Assembly (NCBI GenBank): GCA_964023275.1
Contig: OZ029915.1
Coordinates: 1,347,131 to 1,411,130, forward strand
Direction of reading: 5' to 3'
DNA: 64,000 nt
Origin: Norana najaformis
Lineage: Eukaryota; Annelida; Clitellata; Crassiclitellata; Hormogastridae
In this document: in pieces, positions 1 through 45,563 of the stretch
How positions within the stretch are numbered: the stretch's first letter is position 1
How the letters are laid out: each line of letters begins with the position of its first letter
Program-made: the position numbers and the translations under genes
The notes under the pieces: model-generated
What the model saw: the letters and a program-made list of their open reading frames with translations, nothing else
Told to the model about the DNA's origin: nothing
The model's database searches: none

Positions 1-416
1 AGGCAGAAGATTGGTGAACTAACCAAGTAGAAAAGGGCAAAAGCAGAGACAAGTTTAAATATCTAACCCAGAGAAAAGCAAAGCCAAAACTATTCGAACC
101 TCAACTCAATTACGCCATACAAGTAATGTAACCTTTAAGCAACTGCATGGATGAAGTGACTACTGGTATATTCTAGTTAAGAAGCAATCATTGCATAGCA
201 CTTGTTCACTGGATATATCATCTAGAACAGTAGTACATCCTCATGTCTGCAAATCCTATAGGCCCTATCTTCTGCTCTAAACTGGAAACTTACATCTACT
301 ACTCTGCTACGGCTAATGTTTCACGTTTCCAGGTTTAGAAAGTGCACCTCAGAAACGTTGTTACAAAACTTAATTCTTATTGTATTGTAAATCAGGTTGA
401 CGCTGTATTTGCATAC

Positions 417-33855
<33,439 letters not shown>

Positions 33856-34179
33856 CCTACACCGTTCTGCCGACGACTACCTACAGAACAGCAATAAAAC
33901 ACAAAATACATTACCTCATGTTGTCACTGCATGACAGAGAAATCTACACACTTGGCCTGTAATCTAACGATTGTGGCTTTGAGCCTGCTGAGCCGACTCT
34001 GTGTAACAACCTTGTAAGTAAGTAAATGTTCTATCTGGATGCATAAGACACTAATGTAGCCAGTACACTCATAGATGTAAGTGTCTAGTAATGCACAGTC
34101 GCTGCGGCCTACATCCAGACAGTAAAGCAGCCTTTTTGGTAACAATACAAACACTGTCTTGTGGCAAACAACAGATCTT

Positions 34180-34392
34180 ATACTGATTCCTTTTCTTCCC
34201 CTTATCTATACTGCAGATCCAATTCCAAACACCATCCACCGTAGCTGCCTGCCTGCCTCTTGGATGTTGACCTGGAACTGAACCCATCTTGCCTATCGAT
34301 TTTGTTTTGACTAAGCGCCTGTGAAATCAACTGGTTCTTGCAACTTAGCTTTTGCTGGGTGCTGTAGAAATCTTGAGTTCACGATTAAGAAC
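34180..34392 (+). mobile_element. 5'-truncated copy of the 37.5-kb LINE family
   Basis: Matches 40890-41060: accatccaccgtagctgcct, ttgcctatcgattttgtttt, tgctgtagaaatcttgag. Confidence 0.75.
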
Positions 34393-34792
34393 AATGAATG
34401 TGCATTGACATCAGTTAATCTTCTAGCTGTCACCAGACTCCTTTTACTGATCAAAGATGTGTACATCAGAACAATGCTGCTATAAAAGTCAGAGAAAAGA
34501 TTAAATCAGTATAGATGATCAGGCTCTTATGCCAAACTTCCAAAGTCAAATCACGGAAATGCTAATGATGACTTCATTTCCTTAGCGTTGGTATACCTCT
34601 GGCATGTAAGTACGTATGAGGAACTCTTACAGATATTTCAAATACCCAAATTTCAAAGCCTCTGGAAATACTGGTCATACTAAACGTTAGAAAACTAACA
34701 TAGCTGATAAACATCAAAGCCCCACTGAAGTAGTAGTAGTAGTAGTAGTAGTAATAATAATAAAATAATAATATAATATAATATAATCATAA

Positions 34793-34840
<48 letters not shown>

Positions 34841-35055
34841 GCAACTTCTACAGCGACTGTGTGTAATGCACAAGGCATCAGTCAACTGATGGTGCACCAA
34901 ATCACGCAAGCTGCAGTCAGATCGATACAAGGAAGCGAGTTGAATGAGATGGCGAGGCAGCCTACAATGGACAAACCAGCTGAAAGGCAAGGCTTAAGTT
35001 GAGACCAAAACGACAGAAGAGACCAAGCAGAATGAACACACACACAGGCATATAT

Positions 35056-35445
35056 CCCCATCACCTCATCCTTAAAATTTTGAAATTGCTCCATAACCAT
35101 AGCAGCCCCACCCCTCTGGAATAAACTCCCACCAGAATTACCACAACTATCTTACCCATCATACGAACTCACCAACACTTCTCCTCTTGCAATTTCTGCA
35201 CAGGTCTTTCACTCAAAACAATCCTCTTCTTCAGATACCTGTCTTGTGTCTTCCTTTTCTCCTTATCTCACTTTCCAGTTCAATTCCAAACACCATCCAC
35301 CATTGCCGCCAGCCTGCCTGTCTGCCTGCCTCTTGGATCTTGACCTGGAACCAAACCCCTTCCTGCCTATCAATTTTATTCTGAATGAATGCCTGCGAAT
35401 AAGTTACTTGACTTTCACTGGACACTTAGAAATCCTGAGCTAACA
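35056..35445 (+). mobile_element. 5'-truncated copy of the 37.5-kb LINE family
   Basis: Matches 40664-41055, including the ORF end (caccTCATCCTTAAAATTT block, cccctctggaataaactccc) and 3' UTR. Carries indels, so it is older than the copy at 37492. Confidence 0.8.
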
Positions 35446-35699
35446 ATATCACATGATATATCTGTGTTAATTAGCCTTCATGATTTTCGAATGGCTATTA
35501 TCTGTATGTATGCTCTATCGCAGTTCCATGCATGAGGCAAATTAATAACTGAACTGGATGAGGCAATCAAATAACATAGTGATGACTACATGTCATCTGT
35601 TTAGTTGCAGACTCATTAATTATTCATCACTACAGGCATCCTGAGGATTTCAAACAGTTCCTATGCGAGGTTCATAAAAGATGCTCTATAAATAGCCCA

Positions 35700-35800
35700 A
35701 TACATACACACACATACATACATAAATACATACATATACACATACATACATACATGCACACATACATATACACATACATACACACGTATATACATACATT
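35700..35800. repeat. (CATA)n microsatellite
   Basis: Imperfect ACATACAT array in the ROCK-POFUT1 intergenic space. Confidence 0.9.
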
Positions 35801-35804
35801 ACTT

Positions 35805-37200
35805 GTGCCAAAATAAAGTACGAAAACTTTGGACAGGCTGATGATGTATTTTGTACTGATCTTCGTGAAGTTTGTTGAAAACCTGATTTCTTCCATTCCA
35901 TTTCCCAAGCAAAACAGGGTCATATCATTGTAATCCTAATATCACTGCTGGTCGTGGGTCATTGAATTGTAAAGAGTTTCTTTTGACATACAGAACTGGG
36001 TCCAAAATCCTCGAAAAGCCAGATGCCCTACAAAGGTGGCTTTCATTCATATTAAAATTCACACAACACTTCCTAAAAAGAAAACCGACATGCTCTATTT
36101 CACCTCCTATGAAAATAATCATCTCTACCAAGCCTGATTAAAATTATCTTCATTGATAAGGTACTTGAAAACTTTACCTAAATTCCAGTGTCATTAAAGT
36201 TGATGGTCAAGTTCGACAAACTCACAATAAAGAAGATATCTGCCAAAAACAGCTTTTGATAATCCGGTTGCTGAAGAAAATCCTCTATTTGACGTATACA
36301 TCCAAACATCAAAAAATTCCTTAATTAATCGCAGTGATGATATAGCGCCAGTTTTTAAAGTTTAATTGACGATGGTCACCTACAACAAAAACAAAGATGT
36401 CCTCTCAAGAACGCATGGAACGCAAAATTTAACTCGTCTATGAACTCGACTATTAACAAAAAGTTCCAAAAAATATCGTTTTGCCAGATTTTAATAAGTC
36501 AAATTTTTATACGGAACCTTGTAAAACTGGCTGTGGTAAATAATTGTTCTGCAAAGTTATGTCAAATCAGTTTCAAGGGGCATTTTCACCAGATTTGTAA
36601 CATCCGCAAACATCCACTCTCCCAAAGTTTTTCAGCTTCTTCCGAATTCTGAAAGAAACATTAATGCAGTTCTTTTAAAACGGTCAGAAGCTTTAAGACG
36701 AGTTCCAGTAACTAGGAACTCTTGCCCGAGGGTGTAAATCTCCAATAAAGGCATGATGATATCAAATAGCCTTAATAAGTTTGTCGTGAACCGCTAGCTG
36801 CAGCAGTCGCTGCAATATTTTCACCAATATTCGCACCGTCGCACGATCAATGAGTCATAACGGTTATTCAGACTATTATTTATACAAAATGTAAACAAAT
36901 TTTAGCCACGTTCTCTGCTGAAGTCCTCTTCTAATGTGTTTTAGAAGCGTTATTTCTCCTTTTGACCAGGAGTGGTCCTATAAACGATCTAAAGAGTCTT
37001 CTGTTTTTAAAATATATCTTCTGAAAGGGTAGAATCAAAGTTACTCAGATTTAATATGGTCACTTCAAGTGAAATCGTAATCGAAATCAATGTGCTTAGG
37101 AGAACCTAGCTAAAATATGGACAAGAAAATTGAAAAAGACTAGTCTTATAGACATGAATTACATGAAGGAACTGAGAGAATGAATTGGCAGCGATTAGAT
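35805..37200. other. Intergenic stretch without a recognised gene
   Basis: Single-copy looking, AT-rich DNA. Short open plus-strand segments at about 35975-36140 and 36245-36360 have varied, non-repetitive composition, but I recognise no domain and see no splice chain. A ROCK promoter could lie near 33.9-34 kb; no core element is convincing. Confidence 0.4.
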
Positions 37201-37209
37201 TATATGTTT

Positions 37210-40200
37210 TTGTTAAATTGTACACTTCGATTGTAGGGAACCAGCGTCGCGGCGTCTGCGCTTTATTTCTCAATTCTATATTTTCTAACTTTTCGACGTC
37301 TTTTCTGATTTTTTAATTTTTCTTTCTTACCGGATTTATGCTCTGTCTTTGGTGAGTTCGTTCCTATTTGTTTCAACATTTAACCAACTTAAGATTCGCC
37401 TAATTTTTGTCCTTTTTGCACTCGTTCGCCTGCGTCTTTACCTTCCGCCATTTTAGCTTCATCAAACTGCCACGTCATCTTAGATCACATAATGTACAGT
37501 TCAATCATTCTTTTTATTTTCGGTCTACGTTTCATGATCGCCTTCCATATTAGTTGCCAACCCTTCCACACCCGCTTGCCCTACATTGTTCCTACAGCCA
37601 AACATTCTTACTGCGCCCAATTTGGCACAACGACTATGCAGTATGGACGTATGTATTTTATTCCTTTATCGTTCTTCCTAACTTCATCTCTCAGGCGACC
37701 ACCACAGCACCTCACCCGCCATACCATCTTCAACATACTAATCCTGCTTTCCGGGGACATCCACCCAAATCCTGGCCCACTGGATTTTTATTCATGTCCT
37801 CCTCCCTCACCTCCTACCTATCCTCCTCCTTCCAGAATTTCTTCCTCCAACATCCTCGACAATGCTCAAAATACTGACAACAACCGCTTCTTACTTTGCA
37901 CGCTAAATATTCGATCATTACTACATCCTGCACATTCACAAGAAATCAGTGATATAGCCCTCTCTTCTCACCCGCCTGACATATTTGCCTTATCTGAAAC
38001 CTGGTTTAATTTAAACACCACTCTTGCTCAATATGAAGACTGTATTCCTCCTGGCTACCATCTTTACAGTACACCTCGTCCTTGCAAACCATCTAGCCCT
38101 TCTCATAAAAATCCAACTGGCGGTGGTATTGCCTTTCTCACCCGAGAACCTGCCACAGTTTTAGACTCACCTGGTTACTGTTTCCACTCTTTTGAATGTG
38201 CATCAGTTACGCTTAAACTTCCTCACACAAATCTGACTATCTTTAATGTATATCGCCCTCCATCCTCCTCTTCATATTCAAGTCCTCCATCGGTCTTCCT
38301 GAAAGAATTTACCACCCTCCTCTCTACTGCCGCCACTACACCTCATGAATTTCTGATTACAGGTGACTTCAATATACATGTCGATAACCCCTCTGACACA
38401 TTTGCTTCTGAATTCCTCACCTTATTGTCCTCAACTAATCTGGTTCAACATGTCAAATTCCCCACCCACATTCACAATCACACACTTGACCTCATTATCA
38501 CGTCATCGTTCTCCACTCTATCACCTGATATATCTTTCTCTTTTGACTCGCCATCTGATCATTACCCCATCTTTACATATCTTAACATTCTTCCGACACC
38601 ACGTCCTGATCCTGTCTTTCATTCTTTTCGTCGCATCAGTTCAATAAATATTGAAGCCTTCACACAAGATATTTCCTGTTCTGATCTCGTGTTAAATCCA
38701 CCCTCCTCCCTGAATGACCTTCTCTCTTCATATAACACCACTCTTTCCACTATCCTTGACAAGCATGCTCCTATTATTACCAAATCCCGTTCTCACTCTA
38801 ACAATCCTTGGTTCAATTCCTATCTCCAGGCCTTCAAATCTTTCCGGCGACGCCTTGAGCGTGCCTATAAACGCACCAGGGATCCTCAACTTCTCTCTGC
38901 CCTTAAATCTGCCACAAATAAATACCATCGCCTTCTTACTGCAACTAAACAAAGATTTTACTCCTCACTAGTTCGTTCTCGATCCTCTAGCCCTCGCCTT
39001 CTCTGGAAAACCATTAACCAGCTCCTCCATCGGAACTCATCTAGTCCACTTCCAAATTCTCTTCCGTCTTCTTCAATAGCCGACTCGTTCTGTTCTTTCT
39101 TTTCGAACAAAATTAGTACCCTCCGTCTCTCTCTTCAATCTCTACTTTCCAAAACCTCCAACAATCCAGCTGCTGATGCTCCCTCTTCCACCTATGACAG
39201 TCCACCTTCCCCACCTCGATCCTCATTTTCTGCTTTTCAACCTACATCAGAGACCGAAATACTAAATCTGCTAAAATCTCTCCCAAACAAACAATGTGAA
39301 CTTGACCCTATACCTACCTCCTTATTGAAAGACTGTGCATCTGTCCTTGTTCCAATTATTACCAAAATAGTTAACCTCTCCCTCTCTACTGGAAATTTTC
39401 CCCTTCTTTTTAAACACTCTCTTGTTACCCTTCTTCTCAAGAAATCATCTCTCGACAAGGAAATCCTTTCTAACTACCGGCCTGTTTCTAACCTGACTTT
39501 CATCTCCAAATTAACTGAACGGATTGTCCTCTCTCGAATCAATAACTATTTAGCTTCTAACTCACTCATTAACCCACACCAGTCTGGTTTTACTAAACGC
39601 CACTCAACCGAAACTCTGCTGACATCTCTCTACAACAAGCTTGTTTCTGCCATTTCTCATCAACAGGTTTCTTGCCTCTGTCTCCTCGATATCTCTGCAG
39701 CCTTCGACACCATAGATCACAATATCTTACTCCACCGACTTTCAACCTGGTTTGGTTTTGCTGACACTGCTCTCCTATGGATACAGTCTTATCTCTCCTC
39801 CCGCTCTTTCTCTGTTAAAACTTCGGAAGCCTCTTCTAAGTCATGCCCTCTTACTTGCGGAGTTCCACAAGGCTCCGTTCTTGGACCTCTTCTGTTTATC
39901 CTCTACACTACCCCACTCAGTTCACTCATTAAAGCATCCTCCGTTGACCATCACCTCTATGCTGATGACACCCAACTATTTATCTCTTTCTCTCCAAATT
40001 GTTTCAATGAATCTACAGATCATCTTCTTTGTGTGGTTAAACAAATCTCCTCTTGGATGACATCTAATCTCTTATGCCTGAACCCATCTAAAACTGAATT
40101 CATACTTATAGGCCTACGTGACCAGCTGAAGAAAATTCCTGACCCCTCTATCTCCCTCAGCCTGGACTCTGCCTCCACCCACACCTTTAATACTAACTCC

Positions 40201-41069
40201 TCTGTCCGTAATTTAGGTGTTATTTTCGACCAGAACCTTACTTTTTCTGATCATATCAGCCATCTTTCCCGCTCTTGCTTTATGCATATCCGCGACCTTC
40301 GCAGAATCCGTCCTATGCTTGACTTCAAAACCGCATCTATCATTGCCACATCCATAGTCCATGCAAAACTTGACTACTGCAATTCACTTTTCCTCAATAT
40401 TGACACAACCCAGATAAATCGCCTACAAGCTATCCAGAATGCTCTCGCAAGTGCTGTCACCAAAACCCCCAAATACCATCACATCACCCCTGTTCTCAAA
40501 TCACTGCACTGGCTTAAAATACCAGAACGAATAGAGTACAAAGTCTTATCCCTCACCTACAACACACTTCAATCCTCCCAACCCTCCTATCTTCGTCAAT
40601 TATTTACTATCCAACCACTCCGTTCAACCCGCTCCTCATCTGTCCTAACACTTCTTCGCCCTCCCGTCACCTCATCCTTAAAATTTGGAAATCGCTCCAT
40701 AGCCATAGCTGCCCCACCCCTTTGGAATAAACTCCCGCCAGAATTGCGACAGTTGTCTGGTCAATCATACGAACTCACCAACACTTCACCTCTTTCAGTT
40801 TCTGCGCAGGTCTTTCACTCAAGACTGAAAACACTTCTTTTCCAGAAATCTTATCCTGATTCTTCCTCTTCCTCTTGTCTCTCTTCTCGCTTCAGTTTCA
40901 AACAGCATCCACCGTAGCCGTCCGACTGTCTGAGTGCCTGACTCCTGGATCTTGACCTTTTTGCCTATCGATTTTGTTTTGACTGAGCGCCTGTGAATAA
41001 GCTGGTTCCCGCGACTTAGCTTTCGTTGAGCGCTGTAGAAATTTCGAGATTACGATTACGATTACGATT
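37210..41069 (+). mobile_element. CR1/L2-group non-LTR retrotransposon, apparently full length
   Basis: One long ORF (37492-40917) with AP endonuclease and reverse transcriptase, a 3' UTR of about 130 bases with gactgagcgcctgtgaataa and gagcgctgtagaaatttcga, and a terminal (ATTACG)n tail at 41048-41069. The 5' limit is uncertain (about 37200-37300; gc-rich start near ccagcgtcgcggcgtctgcg). No separate ORF1 recognised. Four 5'-truncated relatives lie in the window. No clear target-site duplication found by eye. Confidence 0.88.
37492..40917 (+). CDS. LINE ORF2 polyprotein: 2A-like motif, AP endonuclease, reverse transcriptase
   Basis: 1141 residues, uninterrupted. Order: hydrophobic N-terminus; 2A-like GDIHPNPGP at residues 88-96; AP endonuclease about 134-361 with LNIRSLL, SETW, GGGIAF, VYRPPSS, GDFNIH, TLDLIIT and SDHYPI; linker; reverse transcriptase about 600-870 with NYRPVSNL, HQSGFTKRHSTE, LLDISAAFDTIDHN, GVPQGSVLGPLLF and the catalytic YADD (823-826); C-terminal region with LHWLKIPERIEYKVL and APPLWNKLPPELRQ. 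This set defines the CR1/L2/Crack group. The enzyme nicks DNA and copies its own RNA at the nick. All catalytic motifs look intact, so the copy is young or recently active. It lies between the divergent ROCK and POFUT1 genes, on the POFUT1 strand. Confidence 0.95.
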   Translation: MYSSIILFIFGLRFMIAFHISCQPFHTRLPYIVPTAKHSYCAQFGTTTMQYGRMYFIPLSFFLTSSLRRPPQHLTRHTIFNILILLSGDIHPNPGPLDFYSCPPPSPPTYPPPSRISSSNILDNAQNTDNNRFLLCTLNIRSLLHPAHSQEISDIALSSHPPDIFALSETWFNLNTTLAQYEDCIPPGYHLYSTPRPCKPSSPSHKNPTGGGIAFLTREPATVLDSPGYCFHSFECASVTLKLPHTNLTIFNVYRPPSSSSYSSPPSVFLKEFTTLLSTAATTPHEFLITGDFNIHVDNPSDTFASEFLTLLSSTNLVQHVKFPTHIHNHTLDLIITSSFSTLSPDISFSFDSPSDHYPIFTYLNILPTPRPDPVFHSFRRISSINIEAFTQDISCSDLVLNPPSSLNDLLSSYNTTLSTILDKHAPIITKSRSHSNNPWFNSYLQAFKSFRRRLERAYKRTRDPQLLSALKSATNKYHRLLTATKQRFYSSLVRSRSSSPRLLWKTINQLLHRNSSSPLPNSLPSSSIADSFCSFFSNKISTLRLSLQSLLSKTSNNPAADAPSSTYDSPPSPPRSSFSAFQPTSETEILNLLKSLPNKQCELDPIPTSLLKDCASVLVPIITKIVNLSLSTGNFPLLFKHSLVTLLLKKSSLDKEILSNYRPVSNLTFISKLTERIVLSRINNYLASNSLINPHQSGFTKRHSTETLLTSLYNKLVSAISHQQVSCLCLLDISAAFDTIDHNILLHRLSTWFGFADTALLWIQSYLSSRSFSVKTSEASSKSCPLTCGVPQGSVLGPLLFILYTTPLSSLIKASSVDHHLYADDTQLFISFSPNCFNESTDHLLCVVKQISSWMTSNLLCLNPSKTEFILIGLRDQLKKIPDPSISLSLDSASTHTFNTNSSVRNLGVIFDQNLTFSDHISHLSRSCFMHIRDLRRIRPMLDFKTASIIATSIVHAKLDYCNSLFLNIDTTQINRLQAIQNALASAVTKTPKYHHITPVLKSLHWLKIPERIEYKVLSLTYNTLQSSQPSYLRQLFTIQPLRSTRSSSVLTLLRPPVTSSLKFGNRSIAIAAPPLWNKLPPELRQLSGQSYELTNTSPLSVSAQVFHSRLKTLLFQKSYPDSSSSSCLSSRFSFKQHPP

Positions 41070-41404
41070 CGTTAGACAATTTTTTTGCTACAGAGTTAAA
41101 GCAACAGACTTAAATAAATATATACTTATTTATTTAACATTTCTTTATAATTATTTTTGCATTTCTTACATTTCACATTAAGGTTTTAGTTTTATTAAAA
41201 AATGCGTAAGCGGCTTCATGCCAACTTTGTTAAGTTCTGTGCAAGAGAAAATTACAAACGTTTATTTTATTTAGTAGGGGTCGCTGTTGTAAGAGAAATT
41301 CTAAAAGCTGGCTCTCTCTGATTTGACTGTGCCAAGTAACCATGACGTTAAAATAAGAATTATGCGAGTATTGAGCGATAAATGGGTTGTGACGACTTTT
41401 AAAA

Positions 41405-41588
41405 ATGATAAGGTTTTTGTTTTTCGTCTCAGTATTATCTTCTGCATCCTTGACTTTGGTCAGTTTGCATGAATTGGATGAAGAGAAGCCAGGTGGATCG
41501 TATGTCTACAGAAATACCAGACCAAGTCAGTTGGGAAACATTCCAGAATGGGATCCCAATGGATACGTTCTCTTCTGCTTATGCATGG
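41405..41588 (+). CDS. POFUT1: POFUT1 exon 1
   Basis: Residues 1-62: signal peptide, then [20 protein letters not shown] and [14 protein letters not shown] at 41405 is the only in-frame start that gives a signal peptide. Donor gtactt, phase 1. Confidence 0.93.
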
Positions 41589-44500
41589 GTACTTAGTTAA
41601 TTAATCTATCAGCTTGTTAATTTTCAGTAGCATGCTTACATTCTTAATCGCTGGATTAAAATGTCTGTCAAGTTGAAACACATATTCATATTCACATTCG
41701 ATTTTCATATTCATAGTCGACATCGAAAATGTCTGTCAAGAGCGACAGCATATTCATACTCATATTGAAAATATAAAAATTTCATACGTCTGGTTCTGAC
41801 CTCCACAACTAAAATCATCTGCACACCTTCCTAAAATCACCCAACATAAAAACTACACACATAGGGCTACTCCAAACACCCAAAGGCTAATTTTTACAAA
41901 CGCCAATTTCGACCCAGTACCCATCCGCATTACACACCTATGATGCATTGCCGCTGCCAACAGCAATATATGCACAGTTCTGACCTCCACTGTAACATTA
42001 TCTGTGCCCATTCCTTCAATTTCTTATACTATGTCAAAACCACACCCATAGAGGGATACTCTGAACACCCACAGGCTAATTTTTACAAACGCCAATTTCG
42101 ACCCAGTACCCATCCGCATTCCACACTTATAATGCATTGCCGCTTCCAGCAGCAATATATGCACAGTTCTGACCTCCACTGTAAAATTATCTGTGCTCAT
42201 TCCTCTAGGCATTTACATAATATCAAAACGGCCCACATAGAACTACTCTAAACACCCACAGACTAACTTTTACAAACGCCAGTTTCGACATACCAATCAA
42301 TATACAGATAATTTATCTCCCCAAATGGCAGTGAATTCTTGAGTTGTGCTGTTGCGAGATGAAAATGACCCGTTGTTAGGTTGATGTTGGTCGGCGGTTT
42401 CGCTTGAAGTGACCATCGATTGACGCTTTGACAAAGAAAGTTGGAAGATAACGATTTTTAGTCCCTCGTGTAAAATATACAGTGACAAAACACAGAAGTG
42501 TATTTTTGATTTTTCAGTTTTGTACCTTGTTATCTATCAAATAGTGTTTAATGGAACACAATTATGCATCGGTGACTTTAAATTAACTTAAATTGAAAAA
42601 ATAAATAATAATCTCTGTCTTCCCCATTATTGGGCTGTGGTAGATTACATGTTTCTGTCCAAAATATTGTGATTTGAAATACTTACAGAAAGAAGTGACC
42701 ATCAATTGATGCATTATAATAACAGCTCTGTAGAAGTTTTCAGGTTGTATTAGGGTAGAAACTGTAATTAGTTATTATTAAATTAATATTAATTAATTAC
42801 TTTATTGAATTTATGTTGTTTCCAGGAAGAAGCGGAAACCAGATTGAACATTTTTTGGGTGGAATGGCGTTTGCAAAGGCCCTCAACAGGACCCTGATTC
42901 TGCCACCATTCCGCACCTATGTGTGTAACCTATTATCATACTTAACCCAATGAAGTTGCTAATGAATCAGTCATTCAGTCAATAAGTTGATTAATTAGTC
43001 AGCTGATCAATACATCAATCAGTCAGTCAACTATTGAATCGGTCAAAAATTATTCTAATAAGTCACTCTGATAAATCTAATCTAAACAATCGCTCAGTCA
43101 ATCAATTATTCTAATAAGTCACTCTGATAAATCTAATCTAAACAATCGCTCAGTCAATCAATTAGCTAATCAATCAACCATTCACTCTGTCCACTAATTG
43201 TTGAAGTAATTGGCAAAGGAATAAATGAACGAATCAATTTGCTAGCACACATGCAAACATTATAGCAAGTCCTGTGATGCACCGGTCCCGTGTCCAGGAC
43301 CTTTGGACTCGTCCATTATCGGCTCAAGGGCCTAAAGAAATGTAAATGAGTGCCTCCTCTACGTGTCACATGTGGGGTATGGGATACTTTTTTATGCAAG
43401 CCGCTAGAACATACATGTACAGTAGCAGGATTGTTGGTTTTGTTTCAATTGTTCAGAGGAATGTCCGGTTTACGGAATGGTTTAAATTTGAACCGATGGC
43501 CGAATTCCACCGAGTGGTATTGGCTGAGGACTTCCTCGAGTATCTAGCACCGACCCACTGGCCGCCCGGAAAAAGACTCGGATTCTGCTGGAAACCTCCG
43601 ATGTCACCCGAAAAAGACTGCAAAATGAAAGAAGGTTCATCTAAACTGCTGTATAACTGATCTTTGCTAAAAACTTTATTATCTAGATAGCATATCTCTG
43701 GTAAAAAGGTATAACTCATCTATTGTTTTCTTACAGGTATAGTTTGTCTGTGATAAAATTGCTATAATATTTTGGCTCTTAAAGATGTTTTGAAAGGTGC
43801 CATGCTGAAAATTGTTATGGTTGCAAAATTTGGGCTCTAAAAAGTGTCTTAATAGGTTCATTTAGTCACATAAGTATATGGTGCCTTAAGCATTTAAAGA
43901 TTAATATTAGTAATAATAATAAACGATAAGATGATTTATATAGTGCCATAGCACAGCCGTGCTCTCTTGACGCTTTGAATTGTGAACTTGTTAACTGCAA
44001 TGCTACAGAATACACTTGAAAGAAGAGTGTCAAGAGATTATCTGTTGACTGTAGGAAACCCTTTCAGTGCGTTCTGGGATGGCCTAGGAGTCGACTTCGA
44101 TGGAAGTGTCGTCTACCAATTATCTTATTATGAGTCGGATCTGCTCAGGTGGCCGCAGGAGTGAGTCTCCTCCTGCTTTCCTCTTTCTCTGCCTTCGTTT
44201 TAGGTTGTATGGTGTGCGATATTCTAGTGGTTAGTATCCAGGACTATCAGCCTAAGGTCTGGATTCAAACCCTGATAGAACAAATGCATTTTAAGATATC
44301 TGTTCTGCTTACACTTGCTAGCCAACAAAAAACTGCTATAAAATATGATGCTTTAAAATCAGACATTAAATGAGCACAACGACCGTACAAGTCGATGGGA
44401 AGATTAAATGGCAAAGAAGAGGCGTGGCCACTCACACATAATTTAATCTGATCTACTGACTGACTTCTACAGCGCTGTTATCATAATACCCAAGGCATCA

Positions 44501-45532
44501 ATCGATGGTCACTTCGAGTGAAATTGCAGTTAAATATCATAGTCATTGAAGAAGCCAAGTCGAATTGCGATAGGTCAGAAAACCAGAAGTTAGGCTACGG
44601 TGATTAGTCAAGTTGAAATAGATGGGCTTTAAGTTTAGACCTGAATGCAATCACAGAACTGACAGAATGAACTGAACCGTACAGTGAATTCCAAAGCCTT
44701 GATGAGCAATCGAGAATGCACTAGGACCCAACACTGTTCTGGTACGAGGGACAACGAGAGTCGTATCCACTGATCAGGTGCAAAGTTTGTTGGTATGACA
44801 GCTGAGGATGGAACATACTCACATGCCGAGGCTACGAATATGAAGTTGGTAAGACTTCTTACACATGGCTGTCCTTCAGAGCTGGCTGGCACAAGGTTAT
44901 TAAGTCATATTGAAACTATGAAAAATAAACGATTCAGGGGTTTTAATTCACTTTGAAGGTTTAAATTTAACGGTTTTAATTCACAACAAAAATTTTTCAT
45001 GACATTCCATTAATCAAACTGTTGTTTTGTGACAGATACCCTGCCAGCACGTACCCTGTGCTTGCCATGCGGGGTGCTCCAGCTCCCTACCCCATGGCTC
45101 GCTCCAACCGCCACTTGCAGCGCCACCTAGTGTTCTCAGACCGAGTGACAGAAGAGGCGCAGAAGTACATCGACGGCCATTTCCCCAATCAACGATACGT
45201 CGGCATTCATTTGCGCAACGGTCCAGACTGGGTTAGTTGTGATTTTAAAATCTTTTAGGGCAAGTAGGTTTATTTAACTCTTAGCACTTGCACTGACTAA
45301 CACTGTCTAACAACACTAACAACATTAACACTAACACTATTAACACTATCTATTAAGACTGTCTAGCACCATTAAAGTAGCTTGCTACTTACAGCACTGT
45401 AAAATTTGTGATTCAATCAAAATTTGAGATGGAAATTGAATGGACAAGACTATATTAAAAAATATTTTGTGGACCAGACTGAACCCAAACCATCTCTGTT
45501 ATATTTACTAATTTATTTATTTGTTTTTACTA

Positions 45533-45563
<31 letters not shown>

